DNA of 64,000 nt from Staphylococcus simiae (GTDB lineage: Bacteria; Bacillota; Bacilli; Staphylococcales; Staphylococcaceae), in NCBI RefSeq assembly GCF_017357005.1, contig NZ_CP071589.1, positions 1,116,001-1,180,000 on the forward strand. The letters are read 5' to 3'. Of the stretch, positions 1 to 9,760 are shown piece after piece. Position numbers and translations under genes: made by a program. Positions within the stretch are counted from its first letter, which is position 1; every line of letters starts with the position of its first letter. The notes below the pieces were generated by a model. That model did not search any database and was not told the DNA's origin. It worked only from the letters and a program-made list of their open reading frames with translations.

Positions 1-176
1 TGACTTAGTAAGATTGACTAGGATTGAAAGTTGTTGATTCATTGACATCATATAATTCAAGCAGTTATTACTAAATTTTTAAAAATCAAGAGATAAAGCT
101 TTTTAGTTTTAAGTTCTGTCATGATGAGAAATAAGATAGAGCTTTTGAATAGTGAAATAGTGATAAGGAGTTAAGA
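1..176. other. Upstream region of smc, no gene seen
   Basis: AT-rich stretch with no open frame that I recognise. In staphylococci rnc normally precedes smc, but its 3' end is not visible here and must lie left of the window edge. The only clear signal is the AAGGAG ribosome binding site just before the smc ATG. Confidence 0.5.
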
Positions 177-3100
177 ATGGTTTACTTAAAATCAATTGAC
201 GCCATTGGATTTAAATCATTTGCAGATCAAACAAATGTGCAATTTGATAAAGGTGTAACAGCAATTGTTGGTCCAAATGGTAGTGGCAAGAGTAATATTA
301 CAGATGCAATAAAGTGGGTACTAGGTGAACAATCTGCTAAATCTCTACGTGGCTCAAAAATGGAAGATATTATTTTTTCTGGAGCTGAGCATCGTAAAGC
401 ACAAAATTACGCTGAAGTTCAATTAAGACTAGATAATCAAGATAACAAACTTAATGTAGATGCTTCAGAAGTAGTTGTAACAAGAAGATTGTATCGTAGT
501 GGTGAAAGTGAATATTACTTAAATAATGATCGTGCTAGACTTAAAGATATTACTGATCTGTTTTTAGATTCAGGTTTAGGCAAAGAAGCATACAGCATTA
601 TTTCTCAAGGTCGTGTGGATGAAATTTTAAATGCTAAACCTGTCGATCGTCGTCAAATTATTGAAGAATCAGCAGGAGTATTAAAATATAAAAAAAGAAA
701 AGCTGAATCATTAAATAAATTAGCTCAAACAGAAGATAATTTAACTCGTGTAGAAGATATTTTATATGATCTAGAAGGACGAGTAGAACCCTTAAAAGAA
801 GAAGCAGCTATTGCTAAAGAGTATAAAACATTATCTGAACAAATGACACACAGTGATATTGTTGTTACGGTTAATGACATAACGAGTTATCATAATGATA
901 ACCAACAATTAGATGAGCGTTTGAATGACTTGAAAAGTAAAGAAGCTAGCAAAGAAGCTGAAAAAAGTGAACTATCACAACATATTCAGCAATTTAAAGG
1001 ACAACGGCAACAAATTGATAATGATATTGAGACGCTTAATTATCAACTTGTTAAAGCAACCGAAGCATTTGAAAAATATTCAGGTCAATTAAATGTTCTT
1101 GAAGAGCGTAAAAAAAATCAATCAGAAACAAATGCAAGATATGAAGAAGAGCAACTAAATTTAAATGAACAATTAACTACTATAGAAGAAGAACGTCTAG
1201 AATGTTCAACGGCATTACAGGCATTACAAGATAAACAAAAAGCACTTAATAGTGAAATTAAAGTATTAGAAGAGCAACTGTATGTTTCAGATGAAGCACA
1301 CGATGAAAAATTAGAACAAATTAAGAATGATTACTATACATTAATGTCACAACAATCTGATGTTAATAATGATATTCGTTTTTTAAAACATACTATAGAA
1401 GAAAATGAAGCTAAAAAGTCACGCTTAGATTCAAGATTAGTTGAAGTATATGAACAGCTTAAATCTATTCAACAACAAATCACATCAGTTGATAAGGAAT
1501 ATCAACAAGCGAAAAAAGCTATGGTACAAACTGATAAAGAAATTAAGTCGCTTGAGCAAAGTTTGTCGAAAACAAAGCAATCACAAAATGAATATGAAGA
1601 AAAGTTATATCAAGCTTATCGTTATACTGAAAAAATGAAAACGAGAATTGATAGTTTAGCTGCTCAAGAAGAAGATTATACATATTTCTTTAATGGCGTT
1701 AAACATATATTAAAGGCTAAGAATAAAGAATTGTCTGGCATACACGGAGCAGTAGCTGAAATTATAGAAGTTCCTTCAAAATTAACACAAGCAATTGAAA
1801 CCGCGTTAGGTGCATCCTTACAACATGTCATAGTTGACACTGAAAAGGATGGGCGTAATGCCATTAAATTCTTGAAAGATAAAGGACTAGGAAGAGCGAC
1901 ATTTTTACCATTGAATGTCATACAAAGTCGAACGATAGCCTCTGATATTAGAGCGATTGCTCAACAAGCAATTGGTTTTATCAGTGTAGCTTCTGAAGCA
2001 GTGACAGTAACATCAACTTATCAACAAATCATTGGCAACTTATTAGGCAATACGATTATAGTTGATAATTTAAAAAATGCTAATGACTTAGCAAGAGCAA
2101 TTAAATATCGTACACGCATTGTTACTTTAGAAGGTGACATTGTTAATCCAGGTGGTTCAATGACTGGTGGTGGTGCTAGAAAGACTAAGAGCATCCTGTC
2201 TCAAAAAGATGAATTAACAACGATGCGTAAGCAGTTACAAGACTATTTACGTCAAACTGAAACGTTTGAACAACAGTTTAAAGAAATAAAAGAACAAAGT
2301 GATGAATTAAGTGAACAATATTTTGATAAAAGTCAAACTTATAATGTACTTAAAGAGCAAGCTCATCAATATGAATTAGATTTAGACCGCTTGAAAACTC
2401 AAGAAACTCAGATTAAAAATGAGCATGAAGAATTTGAATTTGAGAAAAATGATGGCTATGCAAGTGAAAAAAGTAAGCAAACGTTAACTGACAAAGAACA
2501 ACAACTTGCAAATATTCAGCAGCAGTTAAAATATCTTGAAGAAGAAATAGAGCGTTATACACAATTATCAAAAGAAGGTAAAGAGAATACGACTCAAACG
2601 CAGCAACAACTACATCAAAAGCAATCTGATTTGGCAGTAATTAAAGAGCGTATTAAATCTCAAAAAGAATCAATAGGGCGTTTAAATAATCAACAACAAG
2701 CAACTGAACAACAACTAGCTGAAGTGAAAGAGAAGATTGCTTTCTTTAACTCAGATGAAGTAATGGGTGAACAAGCATTTAATAATATTCAACAACAAAT
2801 TACTAATGCGGAAGAAGAAAGACAGCAATTATCCTTAAAATTAGATGAATTAAAACAACATAGAATAGATATCAACCAGCAAGTTGAACAATTAGAAGAT
2901 AAGTTACAAGAGTGTCATCAAGATATACTATCTATCGAAAATCATTATCAAGATGTTAAATCACAACAATCTAGATTAGATGTTCTAATTAGTCATGCTA
3001 TCAATCATTTAAATGACGATTATAATTTAACTTTTGAAAAAGCAAAAGCCGACTATCACAGTGATGAAGATATTGAAAGTTTACGAAAAAAAGTTAAATT

Positions 3101-3743
3101 GACTAAAATGTCAATTGAAGAATTGGGTCCAGTTAATTTAAATGCAATTCAACAATATGATGAACTAAATGAACGATACACATTTTTAAATGAGCAAAGA
3201 ATGGATTTACGACAAGCTAAAGAAACATTAGAACAAATTATTAATGAAATGGATCAAGAAGTTATCGGAAGATTTAAAGAAACATTTCATGCCATTGAAG
3301 GACATTTTACTACTGTGTTTAAACAATTATTTGGTGGCGGAGATGCTAAACTAACATTAACAGATGATAATTATTTAACTGCTGGTGTAGATATTAATGT
3401 ACAACCGCCAGGCAAAAAATTACAACATTTATCTCTGTTAAGCGGTGGTGAACGTGCTTTAACAGCCATTGCATTATTATTTGCAATTTTAAAAGTGAGA
3501 TCAGCGCCGTTTGTCATTTTAGACGAGGTTGAAGCGGCGTTAGATGAAGCAAATGTCATTCGTTATGCTAGATATTTAAATGATTTGTCAGAACAGACCC
3601 AATTTATCGTTATTACACATCGTAAAGGTACGATGGAATTTTCAGATCGACTATACGGTGTAACAATGCAAGAATCAGGGGTAACTAAATTAGTAAGTGT
3701 TAATTTAAATACTATAGACGATGTACTCAAGGAGGAACAGTAA
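177..3743 (+). CDS. smc: Chromosome condensation ATPase SMC
   Basis: Structural maintenance of chromosomes protein, which with ScpA/ScpB organises and segregates the nucleoid. The 1188-aa product has the complete SMC architecture: Walker A GPNGSGKS at about residues 32-39, long Gln/Glu/Lys-rich coiled coils at about 170-510 and 680-1020, a globular hinge between them ending in a glycine-rich GGSMTGGGARKTK segment near 658-670, the ABC signature LSGGE near 1088-1092, and Walker B FVILDEVEAALDEANV near 1111-1126. Length is normal for the family. The ATG at 177 follows AAGGAG at 7-nt spacing. The stop codon overlaps the ftsY start by one base (TAATG), so smc and ftsY are translationally coupled. 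Confidence 0.98.
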   Translation: MVYLKSIDAIGFKSFADQTNVQFDKGVTAIVGPNGSGKSNITDAIKWVLGEQSAKSLRGSKMEDIIFSGAEHRKAQNYAEVQLRLDNQDNKLNVDASEVVVTRRLYRSGESEYYLNNDRARLKDITDLFLDSGLGKEAYSIISQGRVDEILNAKPVDRRQIIEESAGVLKYKKRKAESLNKLAQTEDNLTRVEDILYDLEGRVEPLKEEAAIAKEYKTLSEQMTHSDIVVTVNDITSYHNDNQQLDERLNDLKSKEASKEAEKSELSQHIQQFKGQRQQIDNDIETLNYQLVKATEAFEKYSGQLNVLEERKKNQSETNARYEEEQLNLNEQLTTIEEERLECSTALQALQDKQKALNSEIKVLEEQLYVSDEAHDEKLEQIKNDYYTLMSQQSDVNNDIRFLKHTIEENEAKKSRLDSRLVEVYEQLKSIQQQITSVDKEYQQAKKAMVQTDKEIKSLEQSLSKTKQSQNEYEEKLYQAYRYTEKMKTRIDSLAAQEEDYTYFFNGVKHILKAKNKELSGIHGAVAEIIEVPSKLTQAIETALGASLQHVIVDTEKDGRNAIKFLKDKGLGRATFLPLNVIQSRTIASDIRAIAQQAIGFISVASEAVTVTSTYQQIIGNLLGNTIIVDNLKNANDLARAIKYRTRIVTLEGDIVNPGGSMTGGGARKTKSILSQKDELTTMRKQLQDYLRQTETFEQQFKEIKEQSDELSEQYFDKSQTYNVLKEQAHQYELDLDRLKTQETQIKNEHEEFEFEKNDGYASEKSKQTLTDKEQQLANIQQQLKYLEEEIERYTQLSKEGKENTTQTQQQLHQKQSDLAVIKERIKSQKESIGRLNNQQQATEQQLAEVKEKIAFFNSDEVMGEQAFNNIQQQITNAEEERQQLSLKLDELKQHRIDINQQVEQLEDKLQECHQDILSIENHYQDVKSQQSRLDVLISHAINHLNDDYNLTFEKAKADYHSDEDIESLRKKVKLTKMSIEELGPVNLNAIQQYDELNERYTFLNEQRMDLRQAKETLEQIINEMDQEVIGRFKETFHAIEGHFTTVFKQLFGGGDAKLTLTDDNYLTAGVDINVQPPGKKLQHLSLLSGGERALTAIALLFAILKVRSAPFVILDEVEAALDEANVIRYARYLNDLSEQTQFIVITHRKGTMEFSDRLYGVTMQESGVTKLVSVNLNTIDDVLKEEQ

Positions 3744-4972
3744 TGAGCTTTTTTAAACGTTTAAAGGATAAATTTGCTACAACAAAAAAAGATGAAGAAC
3801 AATTACAAAGTAATTTACCTGAAACTGAGGACCAACAACCATCATCAGAACAGCAACAATCTAATGAAGCAGAAGTTGAAGTTCCAAAGAAAAAACCACG
3901 TAAATTGAGTGAAGCTGATTTTGATGATGACGGCTTAATATCTATTGAAGATTTTGAAGAGATCGAAGCCCAAAAAATGGGTGCTAAGTTTAAAGCTGGT
4001 TTAGAGAAATCTAGACAAAACTTCCAAGAACAATTAAATAATTTAATTGCGAGATATCGTAAAGTTGATGAAGACTTCTTCGAGGCACTAGAAGAGATGT
4101 TAATTACTGCCGATGTCGGTTTTAATACGGTAATGACATTAACAGAAGAACTACGCAGTGAAGCACAACGTCGTAATATTCAAGATACTGAGGATTTACG
4201 TGAGGTTATAGTAGAAAAAATTGTTGAAATTTATCATCAAGAAGACGATAAATCCGAAGTAATGAACTTAGAAGATGGACGATTAAACGTCATCCTTATG
4301 GTAGGAGTTAATGGTGTTGGTAAGACTACAACAATTGGCAAACTTGCTTATCGTTACAAGATGGAAGGTAAGAAAGTGATGTTAGCTGCTGGTGATACTT
4401 TTAGAGCTGGAGCAATCGAACAACTAAAAGTATGGGGAGAACGTGTTGGCGTTGAGGTAGTAAGCCAAAGTGAAGGTTCAGATCCAGCGGCTGTTATGTA
4501 CGATGCTATTAATGCAGCTAAAAATAAAGGTGTAGATATTTTAATTTGTGATACAGCTGGGCGATTACAAAACAAAACCAATTTAATGCAAGAATTAGAA
4601 AAAGTTAAGCGTGTTATTGGTAGAGCTGTGCCAGAAGCACCTCATGAAGTATTACTTTGTTTAGATGCAACTACTGGTCAAAATGCATTATCACAAGCAC
4701 GTAATTTTAAAGATGTTACAAATGTATCTGGCATTGTTTTAACAAAATTAGATGGAACTGCTAAGGGTGGTATTGTATTAGCTATTAGAAATGAATTGCA
4801 TATACCAGTTAAATATGTTGGTTTAGGTGAACAACTTGATGACCTACAACCATTTAATCCTGAAAGTTATGTTTATGGTTTATTTGCAGACATGATTGAA
4901 CAAAATGAAGAAATTGATAGTGTTGCCGGTAATACTGAGCAATTAGAGGATAATGATCATGAGTCAAAATGA
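3743..4972 (+). CDS. ftsY: Signal recognition particle receptor FtsY
   Basis: SRP receptor GTPase that docks ribosome-SRP complexes at the membrane. In 409 aa there is an acidic, Gln/Glu-rich A domain (about 1-90), an N domain four-helix bundle, and the G domain with G1 GVNGVGKTT near residue 190, DTAGR near 270 and TKLDG near 334. Family length is normal. The A domain contains a segment at residues 59-71 that fits the EF-hand loop pattern (see findings). It lies between smc and ylxM-ffh, so both partners of the SRP pathway sit in one operon. The 3' end overlaps the start of ylxM. Confidence 0.98.
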   Translation: MSFFKRLKDKFATTKKDEEQLQSNLPETEDQQPSSEQQQSNEAEVEVPKKKPRKLSEADFDDDGLISIEDFEEIEAQKMGAKFKAGLEKSRQNFQEQLNNLIARYRKVDEDFFEALEEMLITADVGFNTVMTLTEELRSEAQRRNIQDTEDLREVIVEKIVEIYHQEDDKSEVMNLEDGRLNVILMVGVNGVGKTTTIGKLAYRYKMEGKKVMLAAGDTFRAGAIEQLKVWGERVGVEVVSQSEGSDPAAVMYDAINAAKNKGVDILICDTAGRLQNKTNLMQELEKVKRVIGRAVPEAPHEVLLCLDATTGQNALSQARNFKDVTNVSGIVLTKLDGTAKGGIVLAIRNELHIPVKYVGLGEQLDDLQPFNPESYVYGLFADMIEQNEEIDSVAGNTEQLEDNDHESK

Positions 4973-5291
4973 TTTAGTAAAAACATTACGCATGAATTAT
5001 TTGTTTGATTTTTACCAATCATTGTTAACAAATAAACAACGTAACTATTTAGAGTTATTTTATCTTGAAGATTATTCTCTAAGTGAAATCGCTGATACTT
5101 TTGATGTGAGTAGGCAAGCAGTTTATGATAATATAAGAAGAACTGGCGATTTAGTTGAAGATTATGAAGCTAAATTGGCATTATATCAAAAGTTTGAACA
5201 ACGACAAGAAATATATAAAGAAATGAAACGTCATTTAAATGATACGAAAAAAATAGCACAATATATTCAACAATTAGAAGAATTAGAATAG
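4959..5291 (+). CDS. ylxM: YlxM/p13 family helix-turn-helix protein, SRP-associated
   Basis: Small all-helical protein of the YlxM/p13 family (sigma-70 region 4-like HTH), encoded beside ffh in Firmicutes and thought to modulate SRP function. The product is 110 aa: an N-terminal [13 protein letters not shown] segment, an HTH of the form [21 protein letters not shown] near residues 42-62, and a charged C-terminal helix. Two ATGs are possible. I chose 4959 rather than 4953 because the GAGG at 4946-4949 is then 9 nt away, and the protein then begins [15 protein letters not shown] as in related staphylococci. It overlaps the ftsY 3' end by 14 nt and lies 20 bp before ffh. Confidence 0.93.
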   Translation: MSQNDLVKTLRMNYLFDFYQSLLTNKQRNYLELFYLEDYSLSEIADTFDVSRQAVYDNIRRTGDLVEDYEAKLALYQKFEQRQEIYKEMKRHLNDTKKIAQYIQQLEELE

Positions 5292-5311
5292 AGAGATAGG
5301 GGGCATATTTT

Positions 5312-6679
5312 ATGGCATTTGAAGGCTTATCAGAGCGTTTACAAGCAACTATGCAGAAAATGCGTGGTAAAGGTAAGTTAACTGAAGCAGATATCAAAAC
5401 AATGATGCGTGAAGTTAGATTAGCATTATTAGAAGCCGACGTTAACTTCAAAGTTGTGAAAGAATTTATTAAAACCGTTTCAGAGCGTGCCTTAGGCTCA
5501 GATGTAATGCAGTCATTAACACCTGGCCAACAAGTCGTAAAAATTGTACAGGACGAGTTGACTCAATTAATGGGTGGAGAAAATACATCCATCACAATGG
5601 CTAACAAACCACCAACTGTAGTAATGATGGTTGGTTTACAAGGTGCAGGTAAAACAACTACTGCCGGTAAATTAGCATTATTAATGCGCAAAAAATATAA
5701 CAAAAAACCGATGCTAGTTGCGGCGGATATTTATCGTCCTGCAGCTATTGATCAACTTCAAACTGTAGGTAAACAAATTGATATTCCTGTATATAGTGAA
5801 GGAGATCAAGTTAAACCTCAACAAATTGTTACTAACGCTTTACAACATGCTAAAGAAGAACATTTAGATTTTGTTATTATTGATACAGCTGGGCGTTTGC
5901 ATATCGATGAAGCGTTAATGAATGAATTACAAGAAGTGAAAGAAATTGCGCAACCAAACGAAATTATGTTAGTTGTTGACTCAATGACAGGTCAAGATGC
6001 AGTCAATGTTGCAGAATCATTTGATAACCAGTTAGATATAACGGGTGTAACATTAACTAAACTTGATGGTGATACACGTGGTGGTGCAGCATTATCAATT
6101 CGTTCTGTAACGCAAAAACCAATCAAATTTGTTGGTATGAGTGAAAAATTAGATGGCTTAGAATTATTCCATCCCGAACGTATGGCATCTCGTATTTTAG
6201 GTATGGGTGATGTCTTAAGTTTAATTGAAAAAGCACAGCAAGATGTTGACCAAGAAAAAGCTAAAGATTTAGAGAAAAAAATGCGTGAATCATCATTTAC
6301 ATTAGATGACTTTTTAGAGCAATTAGATCAAGTTAAAAATTTAGGTCCATTAGATGATATTATGAAAATGATTCCTGGCATGAATAAAATGAAAGGCTTG
6401 GATAAATTAAATATGAACGACAAACAAATCGATCATATTAAAGCTATTATTCAATCTATGACTAAAGAAGAACGAAATAATCCAGACACGTTAAATGTAT
6501 CTCGCAAGAAAAGGATTGCTAAAGGTTCTGGACGATCATTACAAGAAGTAAACCGTCTAATGAAACAATTCAATGATATGAAGAAAATGATGAAACAATT
6601 TACTGGTGGCGGTAAAGGTAAAAAAGGTAAGCGTAATCAAATGCAAAATATGCTAAAAGGCATGAATTTGCCGTTTTAA
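5312..6679 (+). CDS. ffh: Signal recognition particle protein Ffh (SRP54)
   Basis: GTPase subunit of the SRP; binds signal peptides and 4.5S/scRNA and targets nascent membrane proteins to FtsY. The 455-aa product has an N domain, a G domain with GLQGAGKTTT near residues 107-116, DTAGR near 190 and TKLDGD near 247, and a methionine-rich M domain from about residue 300 with many Met residues in its last 130 positions and a basic Lys/Gly tail. The start follows a strong GGGGG-containing ribosome binding site. Last gene of the smc-ftsY-ylxM-ffh unit; 146 bp separate it from rpsP. Confidence 0.98.
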   Translation: MAFEGLSERLQATMQKMRGKGKLTEADIKTMMREVRLALLEADVNFKVVKEFIKTVSERALGSDVMQSLTPGQQVVKIVQDELTQLMGGENTSITMANKPPTVVMMVGLQGAGKTTTAGKLALLMRKKYNKKPMLVAADIYRPAAIDQLQTVGKQIDIPVYSEGDQVKPQQIVTNALQHAKEEHLDFVIIDTAGRLHIDEALMNELQEVKEIAQPNEIMLVVDSMTGQDAVNVAESFDNQLDITGVTLTKLDGDTRGGAALSIRSVTQKPIKFVGMSEKLDGLELFHPERMASRILGMGDVLSLIEKAQQDVDQEKAKDLEKKMRESSFTLDDFLEQLDQVKNLGPLDDIMKMIPGMNKMKGLDKLNMNDKQIDHIKAIIQSMTKEERNNPDTLNVSRKKRIAKGSGRSLQEVNRLMKQFNDMKKMMKQFTGGGKGKKGKRNQMQNMLKGMNLPF

Positions 6680-6745
6680 TTAGTGGTTTTGCTAAAAGTT
6701 ACAATGTGCAAGTTAGGACTTAAATATTTGGTAAAGAAAAAACTC

Positions 6746-6774
6746 TTTACAAATTTGCTAGCACCTGTTAATAT
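6746..6774 (+). promoter_or_regulatory. Candidate sigma-A promoter for rpsP
   Basis: TTTACA at 6746-6751, a 17-nt spacer, and TAATAT at 6769-6774, about 50 bp before rpsP. The -10 is a 4/6 match, so this is only a plausible call. Confidence 0.4.
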
Positions 6775-6825
6775 TATTTCTTGTAGAATATAAATAATAA
6801 AACAGATTTAAAGGAGATTTTATAA

Positions 6826-7101
6826 ATGGCAGTTAAAATTCGTTTAACACGTTTAGGTTCAAAAAGAAATCCATTCTATCGTATCGTAGTTGCAGATGCA
6901 CGTTCACCACGTGACGGTCGTATCATCGAACAAATCGGTACTTATAACCCAGCGAGCGTTAATGCTCCTGAAATTAAAGTTGATGAAGAGTTAGCTTTAA
7001 AATGGTTAAAAGATGGTGCGAAACCAACTGATACAGTTCACAATATCTTATCTAAAGAAGGTATTATGAAAAAATTCGACGAACAAAAGAAAGCTAAATA
7101 A
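6826..7101 (+). CDS. rpsP: 30S ribosomal protein bS16
   Basis: Small-subunit protein needed for 30S assembly. The 91-aa product begins [20 protein letters not shown], the standard bS16 start, and has the conserved [10 protein letters not shown] and IGTYNP segments. The ATG follows AAAGGAG. In many Firmicutes rpsP, rimM and trmD form one operon; here a terminator and a STAR-like repeat array lie between rpsP and rimM, so rpsP is probably a separate transcript. Confidence 0.98.
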   Translation: MAVKIRLTRLGSKRNPFYRIVVADARSPRDGRIIEQIGTYNPASVNAPEIKVDEELALKWLKDGAKPTDTVHNILSKEGIMKKFDEQKKAK

Positions 7102-7202
7102 TTAGCTTAATCACTAGTCGAAATAATAATTTAAAACTTATCATTGAACACAATATATTGATGTAAACCAGACATGAATATATAAATGTTATCATAAGTG
7201 AA

Positions 7203-7226
7203 GGGTACCAGTATGGTGCCCTTTTT
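7203..7226 (+). terminator. Rho-independent terminator after rpsP
   Basis: Stem GGGTACCA / TGGTGCCC (one G-T wobble) with a 3-nt loop, followed by TTTTT. Confidence 0.85.
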
Positions 7227-7290
7227 ATTTGATTAAAAGTATTTTTATTTTATTAATAAAAAATGAATACTTTAAAACGAAAATTAATTT

Positions 7291-7605
7291 GAAGCCGAGA
7301 CTCCTGAGACAGCACCCTAGGAAGGGACCCAACACAGAAAAACTGGTTGTCTGAAATAGGTTTACAGTTTATTAATTCATAATAAACTGCATAAGATTTT
7401 CTAGCTATCAAGATAGCAGAAACTCTAACATGCAATGCAGGGACCCAACATAGAAAAACTGGTTATCCAGTTTTTTCAAGCAATGCAAGTTGGGCAAGGG
7501 ACCCGTCATAGAAAAATTTTAAAAATAAAATTTTTACTATAATGTGCAAGACGGGGTGAGAGGCTAAAAAATAATTATGTTATCAGTCCAATTTGGGAGA
7601 GAACC
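7291..7605. repeat. STAR-like intergenic repeat array, copy A (rpsP-rimM gap)
   Basis: The array starts with GAAGCCGAGACTCCTGAG and ends with CAGTCCAATTTGGGAGAG plus AACC. Inside are GGGACCCAACA and GGGACCCGTCA cores, the reverse complement of the TGTTGGG-type STAR core. Complete modules: CCCAAC 7444-7449 pairing with GTTGGG 7489-7494 around an inner AAAAACTGG/CCAGTTTTT hairpin, and CCCGTC 7502-7507 pairing with GACGGG 7550-7555. Positions 7361-7436 form a module with two small hairpins that recurs at 54530-54605. The gap from 7102 to 7849 holds no gene; short open frames across the array are artefacts of the repeat. Confidence 0.8.
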
Positions 7606-7849
7606 ATTAAAAGTAAGTATATTGTCTTTAAAAAGTATGTAAAAAATTGTAATTGTTAAAAACAGATTTAATAAAATAAATGCTGATAAAATTTGGATGA
7701 ATTTTAAGTCACTTTCAAAATTGACAACTGAAGTCAATCATGAGATTGTAAAATAAAAATATAATACTTTTTTATTCAATGCGACGTAGGATGTTATGTT
7801 TATTCTGAGATAGAATGTAATTTTGAAAAATTGTTGGAGGGTAAAATAT

Positions 7850-8353
7850 ATGAAAGTTGAAGTTGGTCAAATAGTAAATACACATGGAATTAAAGGTGAA
7901 TTGAAAGTTAAATCCAATTCAGACTTTACAGATATTCGCTTTCAGCCCGGTGAAACTTTAACGATATCACATAACAATCAAGATATTGATTATGTGATAA
8001 AATCGCATCGTATCCATAAAGGGTTACATATGTTGACTTTTGAAGGTATCACTAATATTAATGATATTGAACATCTTAAAGGAGACGTTATTTATCAAGA
8101 ACGAGACCATGATGATATTGAATTAGGGGAACATGAATTTTATTATTCAGATATTATTGGATGTACCGTTTTTGATGATCAAGAGACACCTATTGGTCGT
8201 GTTATCGATATTTTTGAAACAGGTGCTAATGACGTTTGGGTAGTTGAAGGAGCAAAAGAATATTTAATTCCTTATATTGCTGATGTTGTCAAAGATATTG
8301 ATATTGATAATAAAAAAATCATTATTACTCCAATGGAAGGACTACTGGACTAA
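7850..8353 (+). CDS. rimM: 16S rRNA processing protein RimM
   Basis: Maturation factor for the 30S head that binds ribosomal protein uS19. The 167-aa product has the N-terminal RimM barrel beginning [20 protein letters not shown] and the C-terminal PRC barrel with [10 protein letters not shown] and [11 protein letters not shown] chose the ATG at 7850, preceded by GGAGGG with about 8-nt spacing. An in-frame TTG at 7823 would put the ribosome binding site inside the gene. The stop overlaps the trmD start (TAATG), so the two are coupled. Confidence 0.96.
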   Translation: MKVEVGQIVNTHGIKGELKVKSNSDFTDIRFQPGETLTISHNNQDIDYVIKSHRIHKGLHMLTFEGITNINDIEHLKGDVIYQERDHDDIELGEHEFYYSDIIGCTVFDDQETPIGRVIDIFETGANDVWVVEGAKEYLIPYIADVVKDIDIDNKKIIITPMEGLLD

Positions 8354-9090
8354 TGAAAATTGATTATTTAACACTTTTTCCAGAAATGTTTGATGGTGTG
8401 CTGAATCATTCAATACTAAAAAGGGCTCAAGAAAGAGAATTGTTACAAGTCAATACGGTTAATTTTAGAGATTATTCAATTAATAAACATAATCAAGTAG
8501 ATGACTATCCTTATGGTGGAGGTCAAGGTATGGTACTTAAACCAGAACCAGTATTTAATGCTATGGAAGATTTAGCAGTTAGTGACAATACACGTGTCAT
8601 TTTAATGTGTCCACAAGGTGAACCGTTTACGCAACGTAAAGCAGAAGAATTAAGTCATGCCGAGCATATCGTATTCATTTGTGGTCACTATGAAGGTTAT
8701 GACGAGCGCATAAGAACGAATTTAGTAACTGATGAAATTTCTATCGGAGATTATGTCTTAACTGGTGGAGAATTGCCTGCGATGACAATGACTGATGCAA
8801 TTGTAAGGCTTATTCCTGGTGTGCTAGGGAACGAACAATCTCATCAAGATGATTCATTTTCAGATGGCTTGTTAGAATTTCCACAATACACTAGACCACG
8901 CGAATTTAAGGGATTAACAGTACCAGATGTTTTATTATCAGGAAATCATGCTCATATTGAACAATGGAGACATGAGCAAAAATTAATTCGTACTTATCAT
9001 AAAAGACCTGATTTACTTGAAAGTTATCCGTTAACTAAACCAGACAAAGATTTTTTAGAAAAATATAAAATAGAATTGAAAAAAGAATAG
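8353..9090 (+). CDS. trmD: tRNA (guanine-37-N1)-methyltransferase TrmD
   Basis: SAM-dependent enzyme that methylates G37 of tRNAs, which prevents +1 frameshifting. The 245-aa product has the SPOUT-fold signatures [13 protein letters not shown] at the start, [13 protein letters not shown] near 55-67, [11 protein letters not shown] near 113-123 and [15 protein letters not shown] near 132-146 (the SAM-binding trefoil knot). Family length is normal. It overlaps rimM by one base and lies 103 bp before rplS. Confidence 0.97.
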   Translation: MKIDYLTLFPEMFDGVLNHSILKRAQERELLQVNTVNFRDYSINKHNQVDDYPYGGGQGMVLKPEPVFNAMEDLAVSDNTRVILMCPQGEPFTQRKAEELSHAEHIVFICGHYEGYDERIRTNLVTDEISIGDYVLTGGELPAMTMTDAIVRLIPGVLGNEQSHQDDSFSDGLLEFPQYTRPREFKGLTVPDVLLSGNHAHIEQWRHEQKLIRTYHKRPDLLESYPLTKPDKDFLEKYKIELKKE

Positions 9091-9193
9091 TGTTATGCTA
9101 ACATTATTTAAGTGTGAAAACACGAAAAATCACTATGCTCCGCTGCTATATATTTGTCGAGGCAAGAACATAGGGTGAAGAGGAGAATTTATA
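9091..9193 (+). promoter_or_regulatory. rplS leader, possible L19-leader structure
   Basis: A 103-nt leader between trmD and rplS ends in a strong GAAGAGGAG ribosome binding site. Firmicute rplS genes often carry a structured leader of the L19-leader class in this position. I see possible short pairings (GTGTGAAAACAC near 9111-9122) but could not fold it, so the assignment rests mainly on position. Confidence 0.35.
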
Positions 9194-9544
9194 ATGACAA
9201 ACCATAAGTTAATTGAAGCAGTAACAAAATCACAATTACGTACGGATTTACCAAACTTCCGTCCAGGTGACACTTTACGTGTACACGTACGTATCATCGA
9301 AGGTACTCGTGAACGTATCCAAGTATTCGAAGGTGTTGTAATCAAACGTCGTGGTGGCGGAGTTTCTGAAACGTTTACAGTTCGTAAAATTTCATCAGGT
9401 GTTGGTGTGGAACGTACATTCCCATTACACACTCCAAAAATTGAAAAAATCGAAGTTAAACGTCGTGGTAAAGTACGTCGTGCTAAATTATATTACCTAC
9501 GTAGTTTACGTGGTAAAGCTGCTAGAATTCAAGAAATTCGTTAA
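9194..9544 (+). CDS. rplS: 50S ribosomal protein bL19
   Basis: Large-subunit protein at the 30S-50S interface. The 116-aa product has the family hallmarks [35 protein letters not shown] and a basic C-terminus [17 protein letters not shown]. Codon use is biased towards CGT and GGT as expected for a highly expressed gene. Last gene of the rimM-trmD-rplS group, with a strong terminator directly behind it. Confidence 0.98.
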   Translation: MTNHKLIEAVTKSQLRTDLPNFRPGDTLRVHVRIIEGTRERIQVFEGVVIKRRGGGVSETFTVRKISSGVGVERTFPLHTPKIEKIEVKRRGKVRRAKLYYLRSLRGKAARIQEIR

Positions 9545-9590
9545 TCAGCGATTATCCGAAACTATTATTGAGTTTGATATGACTCAAATC

Positions 9591-9637
9591 AAAAAGCCAT
9601 CTAGGTCACTTTTAACAAGTGATTTAGATGGCTTTTT
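9591..9637. terminator. Bidirectional terminator, rplS / YfhO-family gene
   Basis: Long hairpin AAAAAGCCATCTAGGTCACTT pairing with the complementary arm ending in GATGGCTTTTTT. A-run and T-run on opposite sides allow use in both directions between convergent genes. Confidence 0.85.
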
Positions 9638-9760
9638 TGGTGTTTTAATTTATAGTGTGTCTCATTCCCATAAGTGATTAATATTTGATTAACTTATTAA
9701 TCACTTTTCTAGGCCAGTTGGTTTATGCAGTGGAACTTTGAAATTGGTATGCTAAATAAT

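Noticed and set aside
7253-7435. 60-aa minus-strand ORF rpsP-rimM gap
   Set aside because: It runs through the STAR-like repeat array; the open frame is made by repeat modules.
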